A DNA stretch of 64,000 nucleotides, taken from NCBI GenBank assembly GCA_017445245.1, contig JAFSUM010000016.1, forward strand, positions 31,201 to 95,200. Reading direction: 5' to 3'. The notes beneath the pieces were generated by a model. It searched no databases. It was not told the origin of the DNA and was given only the letters and a program-made list of their open reading frames with translations. The stretch is from Bacilli bacterium. Lineage in GTDB: Bacteria; Bacillota_I; Bacilli_A; RFN20; CAG-826. This document shows positions 24,490 to 33,816 of this stretch, in pieces. How positions within the stretch are numbered: position 1 is the stretch's first letter; each line of letters starts with the position of its first letter. Both the position numbers and the translations under genes were made by a program.

Positions 24490-27400
24490 AGTTAAAATTG
24501 TGGCAAAAAATCGCATTACCGGCTTTGTTAGTCGTTTCGTTTGGCATCGGACTTGGTGGTTCGATCGCTTGGTTTGACACGCGCACAAATCTGACTCCCC
24601 AAACCAGTTTTGAAGGGGTCTCGGAAGGCGCTTATTTCGCCTATGGAAATGGCAAACCCCGTGGCAGCGGCAACGATGAACCTTATGGCATTTCCTCGCC
24701 CCGCCACCTCTACAACCTTGCATGGTTGCAATACCTCGGTCTCATCGATGACGTCTTCAACCAAAATCCCGCGACTTCCGAAGCCTATTTTGAACTCGCC
24801 AACGATATCGACATGACCGGCTGGAACTTGCCCCCAATCGGTACGACCAGCAACCCCTTCATGGGCCATTTCAACGGAAACGGCTACACCATCACGGGTC
24901 TGACCGTCAGTAATCTTGAATCTGATTTCTCTTCTGGGAGTTCAAAAAAACCAGAAAGGGCCAGCAGCTATTCTAGTGACGTTCCGCACATCGTCGGCTT
25001 ATTTGGCGTCGTCGGTCCCTATTACGGAAGCGGACTTGCCTATTCGAGTTCGGCCGACGCAATCACCGATCTAAACGTCTCCGGCATCACGGTCAAGTCT
25101 TCCGTCGATAATGGTACTCTCGCCGGCCTCGTCGCCGGTTATGTAAACGGCCCGATTTCTTCGGTCGCCATCACGGACGCAACGACCTCAAGCGGAACAC
25201 AAAAATCTACGCTTGATCTGCACGCCGCTAACGGCAGCAGCGCAACTTCCGCCTATTCTGCAGGGAAAAACGCCGCAGGAAACTCCTTTTCTAGGATTTC
25301 CGAATTCGGAACAGTGGGCTACGCAGAGAACACATATATCGACCAGGCCAAACGCAAAACCTCCTCTGTTTATGGTTATGCGAAAGACACGGATGATAAC
25401 TTCAGCGCCCAAAGCCAAGGCGAACAATCTGGTTTTGGTGGCTCCATTGACATGAAGACCATGTATAACGGCATCCGCGCTGTTTGGGACACGTATTCCA
25501 GCACTGCCGATGGCATTGCGGAATATCCAACAAAAAGAACCATTGTCTATGACGTAAACGGAAGCCTCGTCAGTGATACCTATTCCGATAACGTCGACGT
25601 CCCCGCGGTAACCGTCGGCAGTGGCTCCAACCGCTGGTCCTACCAATATTTTCAAGCTGAACAAAAGGATGGTGGCAAGGTCACCTCTTCCTACACCTTC
25701 GCAAGAAGAACTGCCTCAAACTATTACATGTACCTCTACGGAGATAAGACTCACAGCGTTTCCAACGCCCTCACAACGACAACGTTACGGCAAACAGAAG
25801 GAACCGTCATTACCATCAGTAGAGAGGTTAGTGGCACGACTTATTATCTATGTTATGACAACGGGATCACCTACACCACTTCCGCCGCTTCCGCCACGGA
25901 ATGGGTGTTTAAAAACGGGAAAATCTTCTACCCAGACAATTCAGGGAACACAACAAGCAAGACCTATTTGTACAAAAACGGAACAAATCTTGGAACAAAC
26001 GCATCTGGCAGTACGTTTGTCTACGATTCGATTAACCAGTCTTATTACGTCACCGAGTCCGCGACAAATTACTACTTGTCGTTTAACACATCATCTAGAT
26101 CGTGGGTATTCGTAAACGACCGCACAGCCACTCTTATTCATTCTGGCAGCCATTATTTGACCGCTTCCAGCTGGAGCAACAATGCTAGCCTTGCAGACAC
26201 CACATTAGATAGCGCTCCAAGTTGGGAGATTCCCGCCAATGGAAGCAGCGGAAAAATTTACACTACACAAAATGGCACATATTATTACTTGCGCCTGAAC
26301 GGAAACAATATCGTTATTACAACCAGTAACGGCAACGCTACGACTTGGAACGTTTCTTCAGACGGAAGCGTCATTTACAACGGTCGGTATTGTCTCACCT
26401 ACGACAGCGGCTGGAAGACATTTTACAAGGCCTTAAAATATAAGATTCGGGACGCAGACAATCATTATTTATCTGCAGACGGCACGAGTTCACTCGCTGT
26501 TACCGATGCCGCTTCCGCGACAGAATGGTATACCGATGATAACAGCACCTATTACTACAAATATAACGGCAACAATTATTTCATCGTGAACGCCACTAGC
26601 GGAAATTATTATTCTTTAAGCACGTCTGGAACAAAATATTCAAAAACCAACGAATCCTATTTTTACAGCACATATACAGAAGGCATGTGGTTCTGGGAAA
26701 CCACGTATTACCTTTATTTGAAGTATGCAAATAATTCTTGGTCTATTTCAATCGACGACAATAACACCACGGCCAAGAACGGCGGAACCAAACTGACATT
26801 TGAAGAAATCAATAACCCCTTCCCCACCATCACGATCGAACGAGACTACGACATTATTTGCGATAAGAATACCGTTTCTACCACCACGGGGACATCTTAT
26901 AACGAGAAGTCAACATCTACCGGCAATTCTTCCTATACCACAAAACCCACCTATTTCCCGCTGCGCCAGGAAAAGACCGGCGACGTGCCAAACGGTATTC
27001 CGCAGCAATCCAACACTGGTTATGTAATCAGTGGTGCTAACGATACCACTGGCGATATTCGTATTTCAGACTATAACGCCAACAGCGGCGGTTCGACATT
27101 TATTGGCCGTTACGGTTCTAAAGGCATCCCGCTTGTTTATTCGCGTAATGATGGTGGCGATTTTAAAATCTATGACACCGAAAATAGCATCGACCTTTCC
27201 GCGAACTATGAGAAATTCAGCACGACCCGTGATAGCCTCGAGAAGATTTTCAAAGCGGACTCCGCAAATATTTATGGTTTGCACTTTGTCGGCGCAACGG
27301 TTTCCTATTCCGGCGGAACCGGATCATATGCCGGTAGCTCGGTTTACGCCGAAAAGGCCATTATTAACAAAGAAACCTATACCAATTACGAGCTCCCAAA

Positions 27401-28739
27401 AGACTGCATCGACTTCAACTTAAAAGAAAAGGGCTACGTTAATTTCATCGCTGGTACGTATTTCTCCGGATCTGATAACTGCTTCTTCTCACTGCACGAT
27501 ATTGGCCGCAACGCAAACCAGTCGTTGAATTACATCAAAGAAATCATCGAAATCTACCGCCCAAAGAGTAATCAAACTTATTCATATCAATATAAGTATT
27601 CCGATAACACGTATTCGGTTCCTTTCAAATACGTTACCGGCGTCAAAAAGAAACTCGATGGCAGTGATTATGTTGCGAACCAATTCCTCCCTGCATTGGA
27701 TTCCGCAAATTACAATTCCACACCGCTTTTTAAAACGGCATGGATTAAGAAAAACACTTTGCAGCAAAACTACGCTTATTATTTTGAAATTCCAATTAAT
27801 GCAGGCGAGTATTGTCTTTCTTCCGTTGCAGACACCAAGGGTGCGTACATGATGTACCTCGATATCGGCGCCAACGCAGCCAAAATGAACCGCACGGTCA
27901 TTGCAGAGTATATCAAAGAAATCACCACAACTTGGAACTTCCCGAAAGGTTTGGCTTTGGTTGCTACGGGAACCTCCCCCGCTAGTGTCAACGCCTATAA
28001 CTCCTATTGCGTCGTCATTGATTCAAGTTACGGAGGCACCGTAACGCTTTCGCGCGAAAGTGACACAGCCGGCACGGCCACCTATAGCGATACGACCAAT
28101 AAAATTAAAATGGGGTACTATAACGATGACATTGCGGTCACTGGCAGCCCTAATACCCTCGAGGAAATTGCCCCGATAGCTACCCAAACCGACAATATTC
28201 GTCGCATTACTTATTTCGATTACAACACGGGCGATGGCGGCCTTACCAAGATCATTGTCACCAGAAAGAATAGCGAAACTCCGACCATCGAGCGCTTCCT
28301 TTACGACTCGCAAAGCTCTACATGGGTCATCGAAACCGATCCAGAAAAGGCCATCCTTTATGATAGCCAAGGCGTAACTGTCGAATCTGCGGCCGACGCG
28401 GTGCGCCTATACACCGAAGCCACCATGGCGGCCTGCTTTACGACCATGGAAAACAATGGCACTGTCGTCCTCGGCTTCAAGGCACTGTCCTATGCTTCGG
28501 GAACTCTGACAATTTCCTATAATCTCAACGGCGCGATGCAACAAACCGGAAACGGTCAATTCTTCGTTGTTTCGGATTACACAATCAACATGACCTATAC
28601 CGGGCCAGACGGCACTTCGGCTAGGGTCACCGTGCTTTCTGTCGTGAGCACCTACAATACGCTGTCCATAACATTTACGATCAATGGCACAACAGTTAGC
28701 GCCGCCAATCAAAAGATTACCATCCCCATTTCTTCCTAA
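24486..28739 (+). CDS. Large exported Tyr/Thr/Asn-rich surface protein (1417 aa)
   Basis: The ATG at 24486 is chosen for its ATGA overlap with the upstream gene. The signal (MKLKLWQKIALPALLVVSFG) ends in GLGGSIAWFDTRTNL, again the SipW-type motif. Residues ~70-330 contain a GLUG/beta-helix-like region (ELANDIDMTGWNLPPIGTTS, FNGNGYTITGLTVSN). Residues ~400-790 contain many short repeats of the type YYL.. NG...ATEW.F..G.IY, reminiscent of beta-trefoil carbohydrate-binding (fascin/ricin-type) modules. The rest is beta-rich with no recognised domain. No LPxTG, C-terminal membrane segment or S-layer motif is present. A cell-surface adhesin attached to or co-assembled with the fibres is the favoured inference. 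Expression should follow the c-di-GMP riboswitch at 23544. Confidence 0.72.
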   Translation: MKLKLWQKIALPALLVVSFGIGLGGSIAWFDTRTNLTPQTSFEGVSEGAYFAYGNGKPRGSGNDEPYGISSPRHLYNLAWLQYLGLIDDVFNQNPATSEAYFELANDIDMTGWNLPPIGTTSNPFMGHFNGNGYTITGLTVSNLESDFSSGSSKKPERASSYSSDVPHIVGLFGVVGPYYGSGLAYSSSADAITDLNVSGITVKSSVDNGTLAGLVAGYVNGPISSVAITDATTSSGTQKSTLDLHAANGSSATSAYSAGKNAAGNSFSRISEFGTVGYAENTYIDQAKRKTSSVYGYAKDTDDNFSAQSQGEQSGFGGSIDMKTMYNGIRAVWDTYSSTADGIAEYPTKRTIVYDVNGSLVSDTYSDNVDVPAVTVGSGSNRWSYQYFQAEQKDGGKVTSSYTFARRTASNYYMYLYGDKTHSVSNALTTTTLRQTEGTVITISREVSGTTYYLCYDNGITYTTSAASATEWVFKNGKIFYPDNSGNTTSKTYLYKNGTNLGTNASGSTFVYDSINQSYYVTESATNYYLSFNTSSRSWVFVNDRTATLIHSGSHYLTASSWSNNASLADTTLDSAPSWEIPANGSSGKIYTTQNGTYYYLRLNGNNIVITTSNGNATTWNVSSDGSVIYNGRYCLTYDSGWKTFYKALKYKIRDADNHYLSADGTSSLAVTDAASATEWYTDDNSTYYYKYNGNNYFIVNATSGNYYSLSTSGTKYSKTNESYFYSTYTEGMWFWETTYYLYLKYANNSWSISIDDNNTTAKNGGTKLTFEEINNPFPTITIERDYDIICDKNTVSTTTGTSYNEKSTSTGNSSYTTKPTYFPLRQEKTGDVPNGIPQQSNTGYVISGANDTTGDIRISDYNANSGGSTFIGRYGSKGIPLVYSRNDGGDFKIYDTENSIDLSANYEKFSTTRDSLEKIFKADSANIYGLHFVGATVSYSGGTGSYAGSSVYAEKAIINKETYTNYELPKDCIDFNLKEKGYVNFIAGTYFSGSDNCFFSLHDIGRNANQSLNYIKEIIEIYRPKSNQTYSYQYKYSDNTYSVPFKYVTGVKKKLDGSDYVANQFLPALDSANYNSTPLFKTAWIKKNTLQQNYAYYFEIPINAGEYCLSSVADTKGAYMMYLDIGANAAKMNRTVIAEYIKEITTTWNFPKGLALVATGTSPASVNAYNSYCVVIDSSYGGTVTLSRESDTAGTATYSDTTNKIKMGYYNDDIAVTGSPNTLEEIAPIATQTDNIRRITYFDYNTGDGGLTKIIVTRKNSETPTIERFLYDSQSSTWVIETDPEKAILYDSQGVTVESAADAVRLYTEATMAACFTTMENNGTVVLGFKALSYASGTLTISYNLNGAMQQTGNGQFFVVSDYTINMTYTGPDGTSARVTVLSVVSTYNTLSITFTINGTTVSAANQKITIPISS

Positions 28740-28824
28740 AGATTTGTCGTCCCGAAAGCGCTACCACGCTCAATCCTATTTGGGTTGTTGTATTTTGTTA
28801 TACGCCGCAAGGCTAAGTAAACCG

Positions 28825-29976
28825 ATGGAATTCTTCTACAGCTATTTCATTAACTACTTCTACTTGCTCTGCATCGTTATCGTTCTAACGATCATCTGCA
28901 TCCAGAAATTGCACGAGCACAAGAGGCTCAGCATTTCCGTTTTCACCATCATGGGTTGCACGGTTTTGCTCTCTTTGTCCGACTCGTTGAAGATCTATTT
29001 CCAAGAAACGTTAAAGACTGGAATCTTCTGGATCACCTTCTTCGCATGTCTTTCCTACGTCGTGCGCCCCGCGTGCTTATTACTCTTTATCTTATTGAGC
29101 GAGAACCGTCGGAAATCTAAATGGTTCTATGTCTTGCTCGTCCCGATGGCAATCTGCGTCATCATTTATATCTTGCCGCTGATCCCGGGATGCGAAGATC
29201 TTGTCTTCTCGTATCACTATAACGAGTTAGGCGGCATCTCCTGGAAGGGCGCGGACAACCCTCTTCGTTTCACCTCTCATATTGTCGCAGCCATTTATCT
29301 TGGTTATTTGGTCTATCGCTCTATTGCTACCCTTCAGGCCAAACATTTCAGTCACTCCCTTTCCATCCTCTTCTGCGCCGCGATTATCGTTGTAGCCGTC
29401 GTTATCGAGACCTTCTTCAACGAGAAAGGAAACATTAACCTTTTAACTACGACAATCGCGATTTGCGTTGTTTTCTATTATCTATTCCTCTACGCAGAAC
29501 ACATGCAATACAGCGTTCTTACTGGGTTATTGAACCGGACCGCCTATTTTGCCGATATCCGCAAAATGGGCAAGGAAGTCACCGGGGTCATCCAGGTTGA
29601 TATGAACGGCCTCAAGTACTGGAACGACACCTTCGGCCATCTTGAAGGCGACCTCGCCTTGAAGACCATCTCCGACATCCTCCGCCGTTCGTGCACGCGT
29701 CGCATGTATGCCTATCGCCTTGGTGGCGATGAGTTTACGATCCTCGCCGTCAAAGAAAGTGAAGAAGCCCTTATCGAAACCATCCACCGTATCAAAGATG
29801 GCCTGGCCAAGTCCAAATACCGTTGTTCCATCGGCTCTTCGTATCGCCGCGATAACGAAACAACCTTCGGCGCTCTCGTCAAAGAAGCGGAAAAGCGGAT
29901 GTACGAAGACAAATCAGAATTCTATAAGAACTCCAAGATCGAACGCCGTAGGACCCTTAACCCTACCGATAACTAA
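28825..29976 (+). CDS. Membrane diguanylate cyclase (GGDEF)
   Basis: The 383-residue protein begins MEFFYSYFINYFYLLCIVIV and has about seven membrane segments up to residue ~225. The C-terminal GGDEF domain (about 230-370) has GLLNRTAYF, VDMNGLKYWNDTFGHLEGD and the intact active site RLGGDEFTIL, so c-di-GMP synthesis is expected. The longer in-frame start at 28684 overlaps the preceding gene and is rejected. The gap to the surface protein is 86 bases with no clear terminator, so it may belong to the riboswitch operon. If c-di-GMP turns that operon on, this gene closes a positive feedback loop (inference). Confidence 0.86.
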   Translation: MEFFYSYFINYFYLLCIVIVLTIICIQKLHEHKRLSISVFTIMGCTVLLSLSDSLKIYFQETLKTGIFWITFFACLSYVVRPACLLLFILLSENRRKSKWFYVLLVPMAICVIIYILPLIPGCEDLVFSYHYNELGGISWKGADNPLRFTSHIVAAIYLGYLVYRSIATLQAKHFSHSLSILFCAAIIVVAVVIETFFNEKGNINLLTTTIAICVVFYYLFLYAEHMQYSVLTGLLNRTAYFADIRKMGKEVTGVIQVDMNGLKYWNDTFGHLEGDLALKTISDILRRSCTRRMYAYRLGGDEFTILAVKESEEALIETIHRIKDGLAKSKYRCSIGSSYRRDNETTFGALVKEAEKRMYEDKSEFYKNSKIERRRTLNPTDN

Positions 29977-29998
29977 AACCGGGCACGTCCCTGTTTTA
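29975..29998. terminator. Convergent terminator between GGDEF and GNAT genes
   Basis: AAAACCGGG and CCCTGTTTT form an imperfect stem around CACGT, with T/A tracts on both sides, between two convergent genes. Confidence 0.5.
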
Positions 29999-30532
29999 TT
30001 CTTCCAGCACCTTTTCGAAGACCATGCGGTCTTTATTCGGTGTCAATATAGCACGCCCACAGAATACAAAACCAGCCTCGACAAGAAGGTGACGCATGAT
30101 CGCGTTTCCTTCGTGCGTATCAATACGTAGCGACGGATATCCCTCTACCTTAGCCTGGGCTTCGAACACTTCGAAAAGACGTTTTCCATACCCATGCCCT
30201 CGATATTCTTTCCTGATGGCCACGCGGTGCATGACCATGTAGGGCAAATTAGTAAGCCATGCCCCTTCATATAGGTGTTCCTAATCGGCTTCGTGATAGG
30301 TTAAGGCGCATAGACCTACGATAACGGCAGGCTGATCAGGGTCAGGGATAACAAATAGGCGCCCCTTGCTAATGTCATTCAACAAGTCATCGCGATTAGG
30401 ATACCCGTCTTGCCACTGGCCATTACCTTGCAAACGCAAAAGATCGCGCGCATCCTCGATGGCAACCATCACTTGGTCGATGTCTTCAAGGGCAGCCTTT
30501 CGATATCCGTTTATCGCCGTTACATTTACCAC
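29996..30532 (-). pseudogene. GNAT acetyltransferase split by a single in-frame TAG
   Basis: The N-terminal part reads NGYRKAALEDIDQVMVAIED and ends ..VGLCALTYHEAD at a TAG near 30281; the same frame resumes EHLYEGAWLTNLPYMVMHRV and continues through RKEYRGHGYGKRLFEVFE, the acetyl-CoA-binding R/Q-x-x-G-x-G/A loop, to FEKVLEE. Together they form a complete ~178-residue GNAT N-acetyltransferase with no indel. The GTG at 30532 is chosen as the start because TATAAT ends seven bases before it. One nonsense mutation therefore appears to have inactivated it. Other genes in the window stop at TAG, so recoding is not supported. Substrate unknown. Confidence 0.78.
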
Positions 30533-30765
30533 GGCCTTAATTATACGGGCAGGAGCATAAAGGCAAAGGACAATGCCCTGCGGAAGAATAGGACAGGCAA
30601 TTGAAATTGCTTTCAAAACCGCGATAATCCGTCAAATAACCGTTTGGAAATGTGAGTTTTGCGCATTTTTGTTCATTTTTGCCGTGAAAATTGAATTTGA
30701 CTCTAAAATGGTCAGAAAGACAAAAGGGTTTAATCCTTTTGAAGAGCCACTAAAATAATCTCTTG

Positions 30766-32421
30766 ATGGAACTAGCAAAAACAATCATCTACCTTTTGGT
30801 AGGCCTTGTCGTATTCGTCACCGGTATGAATATGATGTCGCGCGGTTTGAAAAACGCCGCGGGCAAATCCATTCGTCGTCTCTTCAAGAAAATCGGGGAT
30901 AACAAAATCGCCGCCGCCTCCATCGGCGCCGGTACCACCGCCATTATCCAATCTAGCGGCGCGACCACCGTCATGGTCGTCGGTTTCTTAAGCGCGGGAG
31001 CTTTGACATTCGCCCAAGGCTTTTCATTGATGTTAGGCGCCTTCGTCGGTACCACGATCACCGGCGTCCTGGTCTCGTTATCCTCCTTCTCTTTCTCCAT
31101 GTTCCTCATGGCGTTGGCCTTTGTGGGATTTGTCCTAGGTTTCTTCAAATCCCCGACCGTGAAAAGCATCGGCGAAGTCCTCGTCGGTTTCGGTATCCTC
31201 TTCTTCGGTTTGGAAGCGATGAAAACCTCCTTCAACGACGCGACCATCCAGAAAGCCCTCATCGAGATGCTTTCGACCATCAACTTTCCCCTCTTGCTGA
31301 TGCTCATCGGCGCCGTCTTGACCGCGATTACCCAGTCTAGCAGCGCCACCGATGGTATCGTCATCATCATGGTCGCCGCCAACCCGAGCCTCCTCTCCTC
31401 CGGCTTCTATCTCGTCATCGGCGCCACCGTCGGCGCCCTCATGCCGACGATTTTGGCCACGCTAAAAAGCGGCATCCTCGCCAAACGCGTCACCTGCAGC
31501 ATCCTCATCGCCAGGATTCTCGGCGCCTTGCTATTTACCGTTCTCATCTGGGCCATTTCCGTGCCTTTGTTCAATTGGCTAGAGACCTTCCCGACCGAGG
31601 ACGTCGGTATGATTCTGGCGTTGTTCAACGTCATCTATAGTCTCGTCTTCATCCTCGTCTTCCTCCCTCTTTCCAAACCCATGGAAGCCTTGGCGATGCG
31701 TTTGTTCAAGGACCGCGACGCCGAAAGGAAGAAACAGGCTCTTCGCTTCATCAACGACAACATGTTGAACACCCCTTCCACCGCCATCCTCCAAGTCAAA
31801 AAGGAAATCGAGTCGATGCTCGAACTCTCCCGCATCAATTTCTTCCTCGGCATGGATGCCGTGTTCACGTTAGATCTTTCCAAGGCAAAGGAAATCGAAG
31901 ACCGCGAGGAAAACATCGACTACATCAACGAGCAGATCAGCGATTACCTCATCAAGCTCTCCAGCCGTGCGAACATGCGCGACGAAGCCCACATCGGTGC
32001 CTATTACCACGTCATTAATGACATCGAGCGTATCGGCGACCACGCGTATAACTTCCTCGAAATGGCCCGTTCCCTAAAAGACGAAGAACTCGCCTTCTCC
32101 GACCTCGCGAAAGAAGAGTTCCTCCGCTTCCGCAAGATATTGGAAGAGATGTTCGCCTTGTCGGATAAGATCTTCATGAATTCTTCGACAAAAGACCTGG
32201 CCAAGCTCCATGACCTCGAAGGGCAGACGGATACCCTTAAAGACGAGCTCAGCAACGCCCATTTCGAACGCATCAAAAATAATCAATGCAAGAACGAGCT
32301 CTCGCCCTTCCATAGCACCTTCTTAAGCGAAATGGAGCGCGTCGCGGACCACCTTACGAACATCGGTTACTCCATCGTTAGCCCCACCGGCGACGACATC
32401 AAACACACCAAAAAGCGCTAA
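30766..32421 (+). CDS. Na/Pi cotransporter family protein with PhoU-like domain
   Basis: The 551-residue protein is an NptA-type transporter: repeated QSSGATTVMVVGFLSAG and QSSSATDGIVIIMVA motifs lie in the two inverted halves of an eight- to nine-segment membrane domain (residues ~1-310). The C-terminal part (about 335-540) is a helical PhoU-like domain with YHVINDIERIGDHAYNFLEM and SEMERVADHLTNIGYS, the usual metal-binding E/DxxxD helices. It imports phosphate with sodium in characterised relatives. The ATG at 30766 lies nine bases after TAAAAT with no ribosome binding site. A terminator follows at 32438. Confidence 0.9.
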   Translation: MELAKTIIYLLVGLVVFVTGMNMMSRGLKNAAGKSIRRLFKKIGDNKIAAASIGAGTTAIIQSSGATTVMVVGFLSAGALTFAQGFSLMLGAFVGTTITGVLVSLSSFSFSMFLMALAFVGFVLGFFKSPTVKSIGEVLVGFGILFFGLEAMKTSFNDATIQKALIEMLSTINFPLLLMLIGAVLTAITQSSSATDGIVIIMVAANPSLLSSGFYLVIGATVGALMPTILATLKSGILAKRVTCSILIARILGALLFTVLIWAISVPLFNWLETFPTEDVGMILALFNVIYSLVFILVFLPLSKPMEALAMRLFKDRDAERKKQALRFINDNMLNTPSTAILQVKKEIESMLELSRINFFLGMDAVFTLDLSKAKEIEDREENIDYINEQISDYLIKLSSRANMRDEAHIGAYYHVINDIERIGDHAYNFLEMARSLKDEELAFSDLAKEEFLRFRKILEEMFALSDKIFMNSSTKDLAKLHDLEGQTDTLKDELSNAHFERIKNNQCKNELSPFHSTFLSEMERVADHLTNIGYSIVSPTGDDIKHTKKR

Positions 32422-32437
32422 AGGCATTTTCATAGCA

Positions 32438-32468
32438 AAGCCTAGGCCCCGCTTGGTCTAGGCTTTTT
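32438..32468 (+). terminator. Terminator after Na/Pi cotransporter gene
   Basis: AGCCTAG (32439-32445) pairs with CTAGGCT (32458-32464), followed by TTTTT. Confidence 0.85.
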
Positions 32469-32526
32469 GCTACAAAAAGCAGTAACACTTTCTATAAGAA
32501 AGGCGCAAAATACGGCTCGTGCGTTT

Positions 32527-33816
32527 ATGGTAGCCACGATCGTCATTTCCATCATCACCTTCCTGCTGGTCACCCTCTCCATCCTCTTTTACCCACAAAT
32601 CAAGATTGGGAAGGTGCGCCTAGGAACCTATTGGATCATCGCGTTAGTCGGCGCGCTCATCTTGCTCGCCTTTGGCCTAGCCCCCATTCAGGAAGTCTTC
32701 CGCGAGCTCACCGCGAATACCAGCGTGAACCCGCTTAAGATCATCGTTCTCTTCTTCTCCATGACGATGCTTTCCATCTTCCTGGACGAAGTCGGTTTAT
32801 TTAAACACCTCGCAGCTGTCGCGGCCAAAAAAGCAGGCAAAAACCAATACCTGCTCTTCTGCATTTTGTATGGATTAACCGCTTTGCTAACCATCTTCAC
32901 CTCGAACGATATCGTCATTTTGACCTTTACGCCGTTTATCTGCTTCTTTTGTAAGAACTCCAAAATCAATCCGATTCCTTATCTTGTCGCCGAATTCACC
33001 GCCGCGAACACGTGGTCGTTAATGCTTATTATCGGTAACCCCACGAACATCTACCTCGCCACCTCGGCCGGTATCGGGTTCTTTGAGTATTTCCAGACCA
33101 TGGCTTTGCCCACCGTCTGCGCTGGCCTCGTCGAGTTCTCTATCCTCCTCCTTCTTTTCCACAACAAACTAAAACTACCGCTCCAGCCTAGCGAAGAAGA
33201 ATCGCCCATCCAAAACAAAGCTGCCCTTATCATCGGGTTAGTTCATTTGGGTGCCTGCCTTGGCTTCCTTATCGTATCGAGCTACATCCACATCGAAATG
33301 TGGCTTATCGCCCTCGTATGTGCTTGCTCGTTGCTACTAAGCGCTACGTTAATGTGCCTATTCACCCATAAGGATTGGCATTACCTCGGGGAATCGTTTA
33401 AGAAACTGCCCTACCAACTCATTCCGTTCTTCTTGTCCATGTTCGTTATTGTCGTGGCCTTAAACTATCAGGGCATCTCCGCAAAGATTGCGGAAGCCTT
33501 AGGACACACGAGCACCATCTGGACATACGGGTTCTCTTCCTTCTTCGTAAGCAATCTCATAAACAACATACCCATGAGTATTCTTTTCTCCGATTTGTGT
33601 TCCAACAATGCGGCCGTCTACGCCTCGATCGTCGGCAGTAACATCGGGGCCTTCCTCACGCCTACCGGCGCTCTTGCGGGCATCATGTTCACGGGCTTGG
33701 TAAAAGAGCACGACACCAAATATTCGTTTATCGATTTCGTCAAATACGGCGCGGTCATCTCGCTTCCGATCATGACCGCAACGTTGTTTATCCTAGGTTT
33801 AGCGACAGGCTTTTAA
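32527..33816 (+). CDS. ArsB/NhaD-like (IT superfamily) anion permease
   Basis: The 429-residue protein has about eleven membrane segments. Motifs such as FTSNDIVILTFTPFICFF, NTWSLMLIIGNPTNIYLA and NLINNIPMSILFSDLC mark the re-entrant loops of the ion transporter superfamily (ArsB, NhaD, SLC13). The substrate is not predictable and no arsenic genes are nearby. An in-frame TTG at 32467 lies within the preceding terminator and is rejected; the ATG at 32527 is used. TTGCTA (32467) with TCTATA about 17-18 bases on is a possible promoter. It converges on the XRE regulator with a four-base overlap of stop regions. Confidence 0.85.
   Translation: MVATIVISIITFLLVTLSILFYPQIKIGKVRLGTYWIIALVGALILLAFGLAPIQEVFRELTANTSVNPLKIIVLFFSMTMLSIFLDEVGLFKHLAAVAAKKAGKNQYLLFCILYGLTALLTIFTSNDIVILTFTPFICFFCKNSKINPIPYLVAEFTAANTWSLMLIIGNPTNIYLATSAGIGFFEYFQTMALPTVCAGLVEFSILLLLFHNKLKLPLQPSEEESPIQNKAALIIGLVHLGACLGFLIVSSYIHIEMWLIALVCACSLLLSATLMCLFTHKDWHYLGESFKKLPYQLIPFFLSMFVIVVALNYQGISAKIAEALGHTSTIWTYGFSSFFVSNLINNIPMSILFSDLCSNNAAVYASIVGSNIGAFLTPTGALAGIMFTGLVKEHDTKYSFIDFVKYGAVISLPIMTATLFILGLATGF

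Noticed and set aside
30270..30300. TAG read-through or pyrrolysine insertion in the GNAT gene
   Set aside because: No stop-codon context or pylT/pylS genes are seen and other genes use TAG as a normal stop; a nonsense mutation or base error is simpler.
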